This document shows positions 1-13,023 of a stretch of DNA of 64,000 bases, in pieces. Position 1 is the first letter of the stretch. Every line of letters begins with the position of its first letter. The stretch is from the NCBI RefSeq assembly GCF_022965805.1, contig NC_133115.1:34463321-34527320 (forward strand). Direction: 5' to 3'. The stretch comes from Primulina eburnea. Its lineage: Eukaryota; Streptophyta; Magnoliopsida; Lamiales; Gesneriaceae. The notes below the pieces were generated by a model. The model ran no database searches. It saw only the letters and a list, made by a program, of their open reading frames with translations, and was not told the DNA's origin. The translations under genes were made by a program, and so were the position numbers.

Positions 1-84
1 AACAATGCAGAATATATATATATGGCGAGTAAAAAATAACTAGAGTGAGAGATATTTTGACACAATATTTATCGATTTAAGTAC

Positions 85-1022
85 CTTTTGTCCTTGGATT
101 TAGCAGATTTGGTCTCAACAGGGACTCCGGATACCTCTGGCTTATTTGATAATGGTACACTTCGAGGTACCGTGGAAGCGGTCTTGATCACTAAAGTTGG
201 ATGATCAGCTGATGCAAAACGAACAGATGGAGGCTGTTCCGAGAGACTAGAGTAAGAAGCTGATCTTCCAGTGGCGTTAGATCGAGCAGAAAGTGGTTGT
301 GTTTCTTCGGCCGATTCTATGGGTCGAAATGAACTACTTGGTATTGTAGAAAGAATAGGTGTCGGCAGGTCAACAGGCTTTAGATTTGATGGTCGAAGAA
401 AAGATAACGAGCGAGCTGATGGAGGCTGTTTTTCTATTGAGCTGAGAGTTGCGGATGCTCTAGTACCTGATGTTGAACGTGCAGAGAACTGCTGCTCCAC
501 CGAACTAGCATTTGTAGATCCTCTAGCACTGATTGTTGAACGTGTAGATTGTGGTGGTTCTTGCAAGGTACGAACTGACTAAAAAACAACATAAAAGGGT
601 CCATATTAGGTGCTTATAGGAAATTCTATCCTTCATATTTCTTCCCCTCGAAAAAGTAAAAAAAAAATTAAATGAAAGTTTCTTCCCCTCCAGAAACCTG
701 ACACATCTCTCTCACATTTTAAATGAAATCTTGGGTCTGTCCCTGACCAAATGATACTGAATGAAATGAAAATGTTAATGATATAGGTTTTTACCATTGG
801 AGAACGACTTTTGGCTTGCCTTCCTTCTCCAAGTCTTATGCCAACTGACAAAATACCAGGTTCAAAACCATGCAGGTCATCGTCATCATCCTCGTCATCT
901 GCAGGTTGATGAGCCATAACTTGAGCAAGTCTTTGAGCAGCTAATTTTGTGTTCTGTGGTCTCTTCATATTTGATAATCCAGTTGAACTAGAGCGTCCAT
1001 GGCGATTCATTGGAGATGCCAT
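85..1022 (-). CDS. SCD2-like coiled-coil protein, N-terminal part (truncated by window edge)
   Basis: Two exons are visible, 1022-795 and 578-85, split by a 216-bp GT-AG intron; the second ends at a donor (AAAAG|GTAC), so the gene continues beyond the left edge. The first exon encodes a basic Ser-rich start, the conserved block AAQRLAQVMAHQ and an acidic run (DDEDDDDD). The second is low-complexity with repeated QPPSARS-like segments. This layout resembles the N-terminus of plant SCD2 (STOMATAL CYTOKINESIS DEFECTIVE 2), which acts with SCD1 in post-Golgi and clathrin-linked trafficking during cytokinesis. That role is family knowledge; the coiled-coil region is outside the window. The ATG at 1022 is preceded closely by a possible acceptor (GGTTAG|GCGGC at about 1029), so an upstream exon may hold the real start. 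Family assignment is from memory of the motif pattern. Confidence 0.6.
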
Positions 1023-2253
1023 CGTGCCGCCTAACCACTTTAATTTTGTTGTATCAAGGCAAAAATTATTCCCTCATACTTACACTGGTCTAAACAGGTT
1101 CATTGCTGCAAAATAACTTAGTGGTCATGCAGAAGAAGACAAGCCAAAAAGGATTTTATGGAATTTTAAGGAAAATGAGAGCAATCGAACCATCTTAGAG
1201 CGACCTCTAAATTTCTTATCATGAATTATCAAATTCTCGATTGCTAAGAACAAGACTATGGATGAGAATGTCTGTGGGAAAAACTCAGATAATGTAGGAA
1301 ACAATAATACTTTCATTACCATATTTCCATGCATACATGAAGAGAAAAGTGCAGAGATAACGTCATCAGCAAATTAAAATGGAAACGCTACAATGTTCAT
1401 AAACAAAGTCCCTGATTGACACGAAAAGTGTGCCGAATTATACCTATAACGATCACCTTTTCTGCCTCGCGAACTGCGTTAGTAGTACACTGCCAAAAAC
1501 CTGCATCAAGAGGTATCATACGATTACTACAAGTTCTACTTTGTGTGTCATAACTTATTTCATGAACATTTACATAACTTAAAAAACAGAATGCCAGTAT
1601 AATGCAGTATGAAAACCAGCTGCTGACCCGATCAAATTTCAAATTGAAAATGAGAAAACTTCAATTCCTAAAATTCAGATTTCACCTTCTGTTGAAACCA
1701 CTCATTTGTCCTGGCCTCCCGTCTCACGACATCACATCCACTTTTTTCATAGGCTTTCCATCCAGAAAAAATTCAATTTTTTGCAGGTACGAATCGGCTT
1801 TCGAAAACATGGCTCAAATTATTCAAGGCATCATAAATTTACATCGATCTAAGATCAAATCCAATCCATTTATATTTATATTTCAGCAAATATCTAGGAT
1901 CCATTTTTCAGCTAACTTCAAGAAAACAAAGATTCCCTCAATCAATATATATGTAATCACATATTGAAAAAGCTCAATTATATTAGGATTTATCTCACCT
2001 GATGCATAGATGTCAATTATCGATGAAATGGACTGGCCGAAGGAGTCTGTAGCTCGTATTCGTATTCGTACGAGGGATGGTGTCCGTTTCGGAACTTCCC
2101 AGGAAAAATAAAAAATATAAGCCCCACGTGTGTGCATTGCATGCAAATCCAAATATATCTCGATTTTAAATTTATAGTTTAAAAAAACGCGAAAAATAAA
2201 TTTGACTCCATAAATTATCAACAAACTTGGGCGATTTAGATTTATCAGACGAG

Positions 2254-2279
2254 TAATAATAATAATAATAATAATAATT
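2254..2279. repeat. (TAA)n microsatellite
   Basis: About eight tandem TAA units lie upstream of the polygalacturonase gene. Confidence 0.9.
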
Positions 2280-2563
2280 GTTTCCTAAACAATTGACTTA
2301 ATTATTGATTTGTCTTTAATTTGAAAACTTGGACGCAAATTGTGAAATGGAAAAAATGCGGAAGATGTTTAATGTTGGATAATTTAATGTTGACCCTTGA
2401 ACTTCCTTAGGAGAATCAACAACATTATCTCATAAATTCTCTTGCTCATTCAATCCGAGGAAAAAAGGATTAAATCGACGATAATGGGTAACTGTATAGA
2501 TAACAAAAGGCATAATGATTCTCTTAAATTTCCCCTACCGTTCCAACTCCCAGACTTGTAGCT

Positions 2564-2574
2564 AAAATATATAG
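2564..2574 (+). promoter_or_regulatory. Probable TATA box of the polygalacturonase gene
   Basis: The motif AAAATATATAG lies about 80 bp before the ATG at 2653, a fitting distance for a short plant 5' UTR. Position and sequence are the only evidence. Confidence 0.45.
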
Positions 2575-2652
2575 CATTCGTAGAACTGGAGCCCATAAAA
2601 ATAGTCGAGAATCTCCATTCTCATTCACGAAAGCAGGAAAACAAACACTAAC

Positions 2653-4361
2653 ATGAATCCAAGAGTAGCCCTCGGAATAGCACTTCTTTCCTTATTTTCA
2701 GCGGTGGTTGTGTGTTGGAGTCACAAAACAAAAGTTTTCAACGTCAAGAAATATGGAGCTATTGGGAACAACAAGACCGAGAATTCTAAGGTAAATTTGT
2801 TGCCATGCAGAGATCCCATAAGCTGTGGTTATATGTTTTCTTTTGCATAATGTAGGCATTCACGAGAGCTTGGACCGAGTCATGTAAATGGAGAGGCAAG
2901 AGCATTGTTTTGATTCCGAAGGGAACTTTCCATTTGGGATCCATTGTTTTAAAAGGACCTTGTAATGGCAGAAAAGAGTTTGTCATAAAAGGGATGCTAA
3001 GGTCTCCTAATCGACCAAGTTCCTTTTTCATCGACCATTGGATCACATTCCAGAATATCAATAATCTCAGGATCCACGGTGGGGGTACATTGGACGGCCA
3101 GGGAGCCTCGGCTTGGCCGTATAATAAATGTAAAACCGGTTCTTGCAAGCCTCTTCCTGTTGTAAGTTCTTTTTTTATAAAAAATCTAATTTCATTTATT
3201 TTTTTAAATTATTTTTTGGCTATTTCTTGACTATTAATAGCTTGATTAATGAGAAGATGTGTAGTTGAAACGTTTGGAAGTGGTAGTGGCCAGGAAATTT
3301 AATTTTGGTTGACTATATGTAACCCCTCCTTTAATCCTATTATATATGAAATTAAATTGGTGCTAAATGGCTTAGAACCTTAACTGTCTGCATACGGATA
3401 AGTATTTTGAATTTTGAATACAAAAAGATATGATCAAGAGTGTGATTTTTGCAACCAAAAAATAAAATCGTAGAAGCCGTCAATAATTCCACCTACAATA
3501 TTAAAATATTTTATAAGTTAAAAAATTTGGAATGACATGCAACAGTCGCTGCGGCTGGATTTCGTGAACGAGTCGGAGATATCCAACATAAAGTCACTAA
3601 ACAGCAAGAACTTCCATTTCAACCTCTTCGCGTGCAACCGTGTCAACATCCGTCACGTCATTTTATCAGCTCCGGCAGACAGCCCCAACACGGATGGCAT
3701 CCATGTCAGCAGCTCGGGTAACATCAATATCGACAAGACTGTCATCTCCACAGGAGACGATTGCGTGTCCATCGGCCCTGGAAATCGGGACATTCACATC
3801 ACCAACACATTTTGTGGGCCTGGCCACGGCATCAGTGTCGGTAGCATGGGAAAATCTGGCACCAAAGAAGATGTTACAAGCATCAGCGTCGTCAACTGCA
3901 CCTTCCGAGGGACTCTTAATGGAGTTCAGATCAAGACTTGGCCAGAACCAAATGCTGCCGGCGGATTCGCTTCAAACTTCACATATGATAACATTTTAAT
4001 GGAGAATGTGGACAACCCTATATTCATTAATCAGCAGTATTGCCCTTTCAACTTGTGCAATCCTCAGGTAAATTTTGTATAAAATGATTGGGTTTTCCAT
4101 TGACTTGTGGAGTTTTTCCTAAGTTTCTTGTTTCAGGGATCATCGAAGATTCAGATAAGTAACATTATATTCAGGAACATAAGGGGGACATCAACCACCA
4201 AGGATGCAGTGAAACTGAAGTGCAGCAAAAGCAATCCATGTCACAATATTGCGTTAGAGAACATAAACTTAATCGGTCCAGGAGGAGTTGAATCTTCTTC
4301 CTGTTCGAATGTCCACGGCAGGTCTCGCGGCAGGCAGAAGCCTCCTTCTTGCCTTTCATGA
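2653..4361 (+). CDS. Exopolygalacturonase-like protein, GH28 (four exons, 396 aa)
   Basis: Exons are 2653-2790, 2856-3161, 3546-4067 and 4137-4361, all with GT-AG borders and matching phase, giving 396 aa, normal for plant exopolygalacturonases. The N-terminus is a signal peptide (hydrophobic LGIALLSLFSAVVVCW), so the enzyme should be secreted to the wall. The next segment (VFNVKKYGAIGN) is the usual GH28 entry strand. Catalytic motifs are present: NTDG (196-199), GDDC (218-221) and GHGIS (241-245), with Asp198, Asp219, Asp220 and His242. The family hydrolyses alpha-1,4-galacturonosyl bonds of pectin; exo forms release galacturonate and are often expressed in pollen. The substrate-binding RIK motif reads QIK (276-278), so activity is uncertain. 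The gene converges with the CID-like gene downstream. Confidence 0.9.
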
Positions 4362-5008
4362 TTAGAATTTAGAGGCCTCTGTTTTTTAGGATAACCTCTA
4401 CACTTATCAATTCGCACTTTGTTCTTGTTTTGCCGACTAATGTCGAGAATATTAAAGCTTTTTAGACTGGCCAAAGTTTTTTTCCCCATTATTTTGTTGG
4501 ATCGTAGATTCTCAAACAAGAACTTTTCTAATTGATCGGACGTGAAACGGAAGATGCATCGTCGTGAGGTTCAGTAAATCTCTGAATACGATGAACAGCC
4601 TTAATTATGGTAGTTTCAACTACACAAATAGCCCCATAAACTCCAACTTACAGTTGAATTTTGAATGGTTAATCGGTTAATACTCGTCACATACGGATCC
4701 TTGGAAAAGAATGATTCAAGAAAACTTAACCACTGGATCAGATCCGAAAATAGTGACTCAACCGGCCTGGAAAGTTAAAACCAACCATTTTCGATTATTG
4801 ATCGTGGTATAGAGCAACCGTTAAATAAAAGGTCGACCATCAAGAGTAGCATTCAGTTTCAAGGGGAAAAAATCGTGGTTTTCAGGGAAAAGGGATAAAT
4901 GAAACAAAGTTAAATCCCACCACCGCTTAATTTTAGAAGCATTCTCTTCCAAGATAACCAAACCCCAGGTACCAGGTTTTGGATTCCCGCTATCAGACAT
5001 TCCTATAC
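4362..5008. other. Convergent 3' flanks
   Basis: The region lies between the stop codons of the plus-strand polygalacturonase and the minus-strand CID-like gene and probably holds both 3' UTRs. I see no further gene. Confidence 0.5.
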
Positions 5009-8000
5009 TCAAGGACGAGGAATCCGGGGCCTTACCGGTGTCTTTGAAGGACTCACCCTATAGTAAATATTTAGAAATTTGGTAAATGAATTGTTACTGT
5101 CTTGAAAGAAAACAAACAATCACCAACGACAAGCTTTACCTGATGCGTTGGGATCCCAAAATTTCACCGCAACACTCAAGGGCCAGTATTGCACTCTCAG
5201 CCTGCAAATCATAGCAATTTACACTAGTATGTATGTATATTAAAAGCATGTAAATATGCAAGTGGACGTGGCCACGGGTGATTGGTGTCATCAGACCATG
5301 AATAACCGATGTCCATCTTTTGGCTGACGAAATCTTACAATGAAGTTTGGGGAATGAAACTTGAGAGTTGAAGCGTTATTCAAAAGAAGATGCCAAATCA
5401 CAAAGTCATGTGAGAGTAATTTCAGCCAGTTATGAACACATACCATGGAAAATTCAACAAATGCGATGCGTGTTGAGTGCATGTGATCCCCCAAGAGCCT
5501 CAGACGAGAAACCTACAGTTCAGTTACCTCAGGCATTTTACACTTTCAAAAGCTACAATATTTAGAAAAACCGATCCAATGGCCAATACTTTAAAACTTT
5601 TAGCCTTTAGTTACCTCTCCGCATCTTGTTTCAAAGAACACCTTGACATCAATTTGAGAGACCTGCTCAAGTTGACACATACCACAGACATGTGTTTTAG
5701 ATATGCAACAGCTAAGTAATATACGAGCAGGATAGAGTATGCAACAGCTAAGTAATATACGAGCAGGACATGGTAAGCGGCAAACAAATCATTATTCAGT
5801 AAAAGCATAAAACCAGCCATCAACTGATGTAGATCATGTACCTTCTTATCAATATTTGTACAGTATACTGTCTTGGCACACATTTCACGTTCAACCTCCG
5901 ACTGCAGAATAAAATTCATTTAAAGAAATATTGGTAACTAATTAAGATGGATTTACATACAAATTTACTTCGATCCAAGCAATATTTAAAACTCATATAT
6001 TTGATCTTACCCTGGGAAGAAAGGTGGGGTTAACGGGTAGAATGGCCGTTTTTGAAGGCAGGACTGTCACAGGAGAGAAACCTAAATGTGTCCCGCAAAG
6101 GCTAAGAGCAGCTCTAGCAGAATCTGTAGATGTTAATCATGCATGCGAAATTGAGATTTGAAGATATTAGGCACGCATGTCAAGCAATACAAAAAAGAGT
6201 TCATGAGGAAAATAAAATTACATACACTCATCACCAAATTCTACAAAAGCGAAGCGAAGGCGAGAGTGTGGATCACCACAAACTCGACAGTCAAGAACCT
6301 GAAATTAAATACAGCCAGAAGATAATAACTATAAGAAATATCACAAGATATATCTTGCCAATCTTTAACATTCAGTAAAGTTCTATTCATTGTGAGTTGA
6401 TGATATGAAATTTTTTCCTGGCAATCAGAAGGCGGTTTACTGTTTGGACCGTGACAGATTAATGACTATAGACCATTCTCCCAAAAATGGACGATAAAGA
6501 GACCACATTTTAAGTTCATAAAAGAAGAAAACAGGGAAGAGAAATTAACGGCATCCCATGTTTGTCCTTTAGCTCCGGCAATTTTTTCCTTCAGGTTAGG
6601 ATCCCTAGATCAAAATATAATAAATACTTCAAACTGTGGAGACGCGTGTCCATTGGATTTTTCAGACGAAATCTATTGACTTAATCCCCCCTTTACTGTC
6701 AACTTATGACAGATACCCTACGAGGGAAATGTTGTCCTCTGGTAGGAAATCAAAGGGGTAGTGATAAAAAGCTTCAAAACAAAGTAAAAGACATGCAAGA
6801 CAACTAACTCACAACCTCAGTAAATCTACTCTGTCAAATAGTTTACGGATTTGATTTATGTAAAAATTCAAATCACTGGTTAGCTAGGTTAGGCAAATCA
6901 TTGATGTTACATTTTCAGAAAATATAAATAATTTCCTGAAAAACAAAAAATTCCATATCTCATTGCACCGAAAGAAGAAATGCAGCTAGACCATACTGCA
7001 TTACCATCAAAAGGAATAAAACCAGCTCAGCTGAATCAGATAAGGTATACAACACATACAATATGTCAAGATGTCCCACATCGGTTGAACAAAATTCCTG
7101 AGAATTACATATATGGATTTGGAGAATGATCTCCCTTGAGCTAGCTTTCGGGGTTGAGTTAGGTTCAAGTCTCAATCTTAGCATGACATCAGAGCTCAGA
7201 TACACCGTTATGTATTGTATTGCCTATAGTTATGTTACCTATTAATAAGATGTTTCACATCAGTTGGACAAAGATCTTGAGAGTTGTATATATGAACTCA
7301 GACAATCTTCCAATTTGAACTAACTTTTAGATTTGAGATAGGTCCAAATCTCAATCTTAACACAATCAAACATATTCATCAAAATCTCAGAATAGCACAG
7401 ATCAATGATTTTACTATTAGTTAAACCAACAATTAAAAAAAAAATAATTGGTTCAAACTTCAACCAAAGGAAACAAGAAAGCAAAACATCATGAAATAAA
7501 TTGTGGAAAAGTTAGTAATTCACTCAGAATTCATTTCTCCAGATTATTGGTTAAAATTCTAATATCTGAATCTTATTTTCAAAAATCAGCACCAAACATC
7601 TTGTTATGTTTTTCAAACACATATACACAGCAGATTTACAAGGAAATCATTAATGGCTTGCAGTTGAACGGTCTCTAAACATAACAACTTACCTGTCCAA
7701 AGCCGCTGAATAACGCAGCAAGCTGCTCTTCGGTCACCTTATTTCAAGAAACAACAAAAATGTGTCAATATGAATTAAAGGAAAAGTGAAGTTCATTGAT
7801 TTACTTACATTGTGGTCAATATCAGACACATATACTGTTCGCCTAATATTATCATCTCTTTGAGCTCTAAAAGATCTGCCATTTATTCTCCTCTGATTCT
7901 GGCTGTAGTTATTTCTTTTCTGAGAACAATTGTGTGACCAGTGAGAAATAAGTAAATATAAGAGATTGGTGGTAGGAATGGTATTGGCAATCTAAAAACT

Positions 8001-9436
8001 CAGTTCAGATAAACTTAAAGAGCACATTTTGGTCTAAGAAATCATAACATACAACACAATCTGACATTCAGATATGGTAAGAAATAATCACAGAACATGA
8101 ATTGGTAAAAGAAAAACGATTGTCGGGTATGAGATCTAGTAATCGGTATTACACATTTGCTGCTGATTCTGTTTATATTATATTATTAGATTTGTGCATG
8201 TATGTATATCTTAATGAACCGAAGCCAGGCACAGAGCTCACAGTCATATATCAAATGGACCAGTTCGATAATGTATATGCCAAACCAAATTCACTGCCAG
8301 CAGTTATAATCACAAAGTCAACAACTTTCCCAAAGAGTCATCTTTACAGATCAAATACCTATCCATTCGGATGATCACACGTGTCCACAACCTCTCTCCC
8401 TACATATGATACATCAAAAACGATTTTTATGTATAAAAAGGACATAATTTTTTTCCAAAATCATTCCAATCCTCCTTCATGCATTAATGTACGAAATGAC
8501 CAATATGTAACAGAAAATCCATGACCAAGAAGCTGATTGCTCTATTTAAGAGGACTTGTATCTTAAAATTCTTTCCACCACTTCAATTTAACAACAAATT
8601 CTCCAAAAGAGGAACATAAAACTACATGTAGAATGATCGAATTTGGCATCAATTTAGTTCTGCAAAATCATCAAATCCACAAGAATAACAAAAATAATGA
8701 AATGTATAATCAGATCATCACAATTCCAAATTCGAGAAACCATCAATCACTATAAAAACCTTAGACAACAAATGACTCCACAATCCTGAGCAAAGAAAGG
8801 AAATAAATCCCGCTAATTGTTTTATCGTTCTCACTTCTGCAAATAAAACACATAAATTTCTTCTTATTCTGTAACAATCAAATATAAAAAGTGATTAATT
8901 CCAAGCTATCACGGTAAATTCAACACTGGATCAGATGAACAGGCCAAAACCTTAGATGATAATCAACAAAAAGTCAAGCACGATAACTAAAAGACTAATC
9001 GACCCATTAGAAAATGAACACGGTTAAAACAACCAGAGAGGCTATTGAATTTATATTATACCCTTTGATTATTTGGGAAACCATCATTTCCTAAATTCTT
9101 ATCATCAGGAGCAAAATTGACTATCCCCATTTGGCCATGGTAATAAGAGGAAGGAAAGAACTCCTTAGCTAGGGGATTCAGCTTCAGTTTCTTCAGAAGA
9201 TCAACAAGTTCTTTCACTCCCATTTCTGATTTTGAATCCCCATTGGAGTTCAATGCAGAATCCTTAACCCCACCGTTTACCTCAGTTTCCGCACACTCCT
9301 TAGAATTGGAATTGACGTTATTTTCGACCGATTTTTCAGTGGAAGCGTCGGTGGCTTTTGGTGGATCAAGAACAGCAACAGGGGTCTCCATTTCCTTAAT
9401 TGCTGCGTCATCATTCACTTCTGCACCAGCAGCCAT
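5009..9436 (-). CDS. CID-type PABP-interacting protein: PAM2 motif plus two RRMs (ten exons, 334 aa)
   Basis: Exons, in order of transcription: 9436-9062, 7919-7809, 7737-7693, 6298-6226, 6123-6011, 5901-5842, 5662-5615, 5512-5444, 5201-5140 and 5057-5009. All phases join to 334 aa. Residues 85-97 form a PAM2 motif (KLNPLAKEFFPSS), which binds the MLLE domain of poly(A)-binding protein. A basic patch (QRKRNNYSQNQRR) precedes RRM1 (RNP2 TVYVSDID, RNP1 LRFAFVEF); RRM2 follows (RNP2 TVYCTNID, RNP1 TRIAFVEF). The C-terminus ends SKTPVRPRIPRP. This order matches the Arabidopsis CID8-CID13 group (CTC-interacting domain proteins), linked to mRNA metabolism; the exact orthologue cannot be decided. 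The start at 9436 is the first ATG in frame. Intron 3 (6299-7692) contains an old TRIM. Confidence 0.92.
5700..5773. repeat. Short tandem duplication in a CID-gene intron
   Basis: A unit of about 36 bp containing GCAACAGCTAAGTAATATAC occurs twice head to tail in the intron between exons 6 and 7. Confidence 0.85.
7064..7362 (+). mobile_element. Decayed TRIM retroelement inside CID-gene intron 3
   Basis: Two diverged LTR-like segments (7064-7183 and about 7240-7362) each hold the CCCACATCGG/TTCACATCAG block near the start and end AATCTTAGCA/AATCTTAACA. The first is followed by TGACATCAGAGC, a degenerate initiator-Met tRNA primer site (canonical TGGTATCAGAGC). Flanks CAATA and CAATC form a 4/5 target duplication. 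It belongs to the same family as the intact TRIM at 34279-34649. It has no coding capacity. Confidence 0.75.
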
Positions 9437-11035
9437 TGAATCAACAGAACCCCACAAACAAAAGGGCCCAAATTACACAAAACCCGACCCTGAAAGACAA
9501 TGCACAAGAATTCAGACTCAAAAATCAAAAGGCTCCGATATTTTTCATGTTTCCTCCCGCAAAGATAAAAACCCAAACTTTTATCTCGATAATAATATTA
9601 ATTATAATGGTCATTCAAAAAATAGTCTTTTTCCTCCGTTTCAGATTTCGGTGATCTCCACATGAGATTTTACCAATTCTCTCAATGTAACGAGTATGCA
9701 AACATTTAATAAATGGGCTATACCCACAATCCCATCACGTGAAACAAGACAAAAAAGGCAGGAAAGAAAGAAGTAACGATGATCGAGACAGTGACGATGA
9801 CCCTGTGAATTGGATAAAAATTTGGTGGGTGATTTTCGGATCGGGTCGATGAGCTAGAGACGGTTGTCCGAGTCCCTGTACTTGCACTCGCAAGAGAGAA
9901 ATAACGTAAATAGACGACAGCAGATCATTAACGGTAGAAGATTATCTGGTGTGATTAAGTCAAGGGAGGGTTTTGTAATAAACGTTCTAGGTAATATATA
10001 AAATGAATGAGAGTGCTAAATCAACTTTTATTTCTAATAAGAAATTCAATGACTTTGTTTTCAGTGTCTAAATCATTACTCACGAGGATATGACTATTCG
10101 TGCTTACTGCTTTCACTGACACTCTTGGATCTGAAACTCATGCTTGTTTTGATTGAGTTTGGTCACTTTTTACGCGCTAAATGCTCGTTTAATGATGATC
10201 AATCAATGATGCTCCATATTTATTATTTAAATTATGTCATTTGTATTGGAATGTCCAAGTTCTATCTTTTCAGGCTCCCAAATGAAAATACCCTTGCTAG
10301 TCAAGCTTCCTGGCTATCCGGGTAATTTTCTGGTAATATTCCGAGAGCTCTTAGCTATATAGGCTCAAAACCGATGATGATCTGGGAGAATATAAGATAT
10401 TTCCCGAGATATCATCTTGAAATAAGAAAAAAAAAAAGAAAATGAAGAGAAAGATGCAATATACTAGAAAGGGCTCCAGTATCACAAATTCGATCACAAA
10501 TTGGTAGTGGTTTTCGAAGAAACAAACAGGTGGCCTTTCTCTACCCTTCTTTTTGCCAGTTTCGCAGAGAGAGAGAGAGAGTTTTTGTCACATATACATA
10601 CAGCTAGCCACATAGGATAGATGTCTGGAGGGATGCATTAATCCCACATTTAATTTCAATCTTGTTATATTTTGATTAAATAAAACTTTATTTTTAAAAA
10701 AATATACACTAAACATGACGAAGAAAATAGAACTTGGGTATAAACAAAAATTATAACAAATGGAAGGAAACACAAACCTGTGTTGCCGTTTTTAGCATCA
10801 TAAAATCATGCGTATTCATTTGTGTATGAAATGAACTTGACCAAATTCTATTGTTTGAATTCAACATCGTTGAATCTCTAAAATATAAATCTCCAAAATG
10901 CTAAAAACTTTGAAAGCCCGTGGTTGATTACAACATAACTGCGATGATTAAATTCTAGTAATATTTTAAAGCGTCAAGAATTATGTTTTAGTTTTAAAAC
11001 CAACCACGACGACTAGAATTCGACTTTTTTATATA
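9437..11035. other. 5' flank of the CID-like gene and intergenic DNA
   Basis: Directly upstream of the CID start is a region likely to hold the promoter and 5' UTR. A short (GA)n run lies at about 10566-10582. No gene is recognised; the open frames are short and unlike known families. Confidence 0.5.
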
Positions 11036-13023
11036 CTAGCATGATGCACGTGCGTTGCACGTAATATCAATTATATTATAAAAATTTAAAAAATGTGATT
11101 TTCTAAAAAACAATTTAAATCATTTTGTTATTTTTCTGGACTTAATTTCTTATCATATTAGACGATTTATAAGAACTTATATAACTTACTTTTAAAATTG
11201 TTTCTCAAATTAAAATTCAAGCAGTTGATTTTATGCTATATAATAAATTGTAATGAACATAATATATAGAACAAAATGAATATAAACAAATTTTTTAAAA
11301 AAATTATATATTCAGAAACCACGTATAAATCATAATAATATAAAAATCACCAAATTATGAATTTTATCATTGTATAAATAATAATCTACAAAAACGAAGA
11401 ATACTAAAGATAAATAATTATCAATTTAAAATCACTGTGATTAACTCATAAAAACAATATTAAAACAAGTGAAATAGTAATATTGATAATAAAATATAAC
11501 TCATAATATTTAATTTAATATCTTAAAGAATTTTTTTTATTTTTTATTTTTACAATTCTATATCATGGATAATAAATTCTATATATCGATATTTCGTAGA
11601 TTAACATTGATGACTATTAATGTCTTGTTAAATAAGTTTTAAAATAATAAATAAATCAACATATGTATAGAAGTACACATTCAAATAAGATTATATGATA
11701 AATATCAAATAAACTCATATGATAGTTATTAAATATAGATTTTAAACTATTGGCACGATTTTCATCATTAAAATTTGAAATATAACAAAAAAAATAAACT
11801 TTCATAAAAAATTTTATTTTTGTATCTATTGAATTAATTAGTTTGATTTCAAAATAATTTAATAACGATTTTAAATATCATATGTAAAAATTCTGATACT
11901 TTGACAAATATTAATCAATGATCATTATAATTATATTTATTATAAGAATTATATCATATATTGTTTTTACATCGGAAAATAACTTATAGTCTTTTTATTG
12001 CTCATTAAATAATTTTTAATTAATTACATATTCTAAGTTTTGAATGATGATTGATTTTGCAAGCAATACATGTAATTTTTTAGTTATACAATTTAATAAA
12101 ATAATTATGCCTATAACATATATATTCGTTATAGATGTTTTTTTCCATATTTTTTCGAAATCGTACTATCTTTTAAAATAAAAATTAAATTCTTTACTTT
12201 CTATTCTTTGTTAAAAAAACACATAAAATATATTAGTTATTCTACTATTGCACATATAGTTATACGTTTTTCATGTATCTTTTTGTGATGCAATAATTTA
12301 TTACTTAATTAGAAATTGCACTAAAAATATAATTACAAAATTACAATAAAATCATTGGAAAAAAATGTAGAGAGAAAAATTAAAAAGATAAAATATTAAA
12401 ATGTAGTATAAAGATGAGTTATTTGATAAAAGTAATATAGGAGTTACATTCTATTTTTGAAGTGTATAGAGGTTAATTTTATCATTTCACAATTGGAAAA
12501 CAATATTTTTTATCCACACTTTTATAAATATATATGTTAGTTATTTTATTATTGCACATATAGTTATAAATTTTTCATATATCTTTTTGTGATAGTATAA
12601 TTTATTAATTAATTAGAAATTGCACTAAAAATATAATTACAAAATTACAATAAATTCACTGAGAAAAAAATGTAGAGAGAAAATTAAAAAGATAAAATAT
12701 TTAAATGCAGTATAAAGATGAGTTATTTGGTAAAATTAATATAGGAGTTACCTTCTATTCTTGAATTGTGTATAGAAGGTTAATTTTGTCATTACATAAT
12801 TTGGAAAACAATGTCTTTTATCCACAGTTTTATTGATAAAATCATTGAGAAAAAATTGTAGAGAGAAAATTAAAAGGATAAAATATTTAAATGTAGTATA
12901 AAGATGAGTTCTTTGGTAAAATTAATATAAGAGTTACATTCTATTATTGAATGGTGTATAGAAGGTTAATTTTGTCTTTACACAATTGGAAAACAATGCT
13001 TTTTATCCACACTTTTATAAGTA
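11036..13023 (-). mobile_element. Helitron-like element with undefined 5' end
   Basis: Read on the minus strand, the DNA ends with a short palindrome (ACGTGCAACGCACGT), eight more bases and CTAG at 11039-11036, followed by T. This is the 3' signature of plant Helitrons: a hairpin about ten bases before CTRR, inserted between A and T. The body is very AT-rich and I see no coding sequence. The other end consists of repeated ATAAAAGTGTGG-type subterminal units but lacks a clear 5' TC terminus, probably because the adjacent Helitron inserted there. Confidence 0.6.
12228..13020. repeat. Approximately 300-bp tandem repeat, about 2.6 copies
   Basis: Units at about 12228-12530 and 12531-12832 and a partial third to 13020 share blocks such as TTGCACATATAGTTATA, AGAAATTGCACTAAAAATA and TCCACACTTTTATAA. 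The unit ends resemble the 5' terminus of the neighbouring Helitron, so the Helitron head appears to be tandemly multiplied. Confidence 0.75.

Larger units (their letters stand above)
1023..2652. other. Intergenic / upstream region between divergent genes
   Basis: This is the shared upstream space of the minus-strand SCD2-like gene and the plus-strand polygalacturonase. It may hold an unrecognised 5' exon of the former. I found no convincing coding exon; the short open frames are AT-rich and lack family features. Confidence 0.5.

Noticed and set aside
9437..9457. Seven-residue upstream start for the CID-like protein (from 9457)
   Set aside because: The codon is TTG; the first ATG is at 9436.
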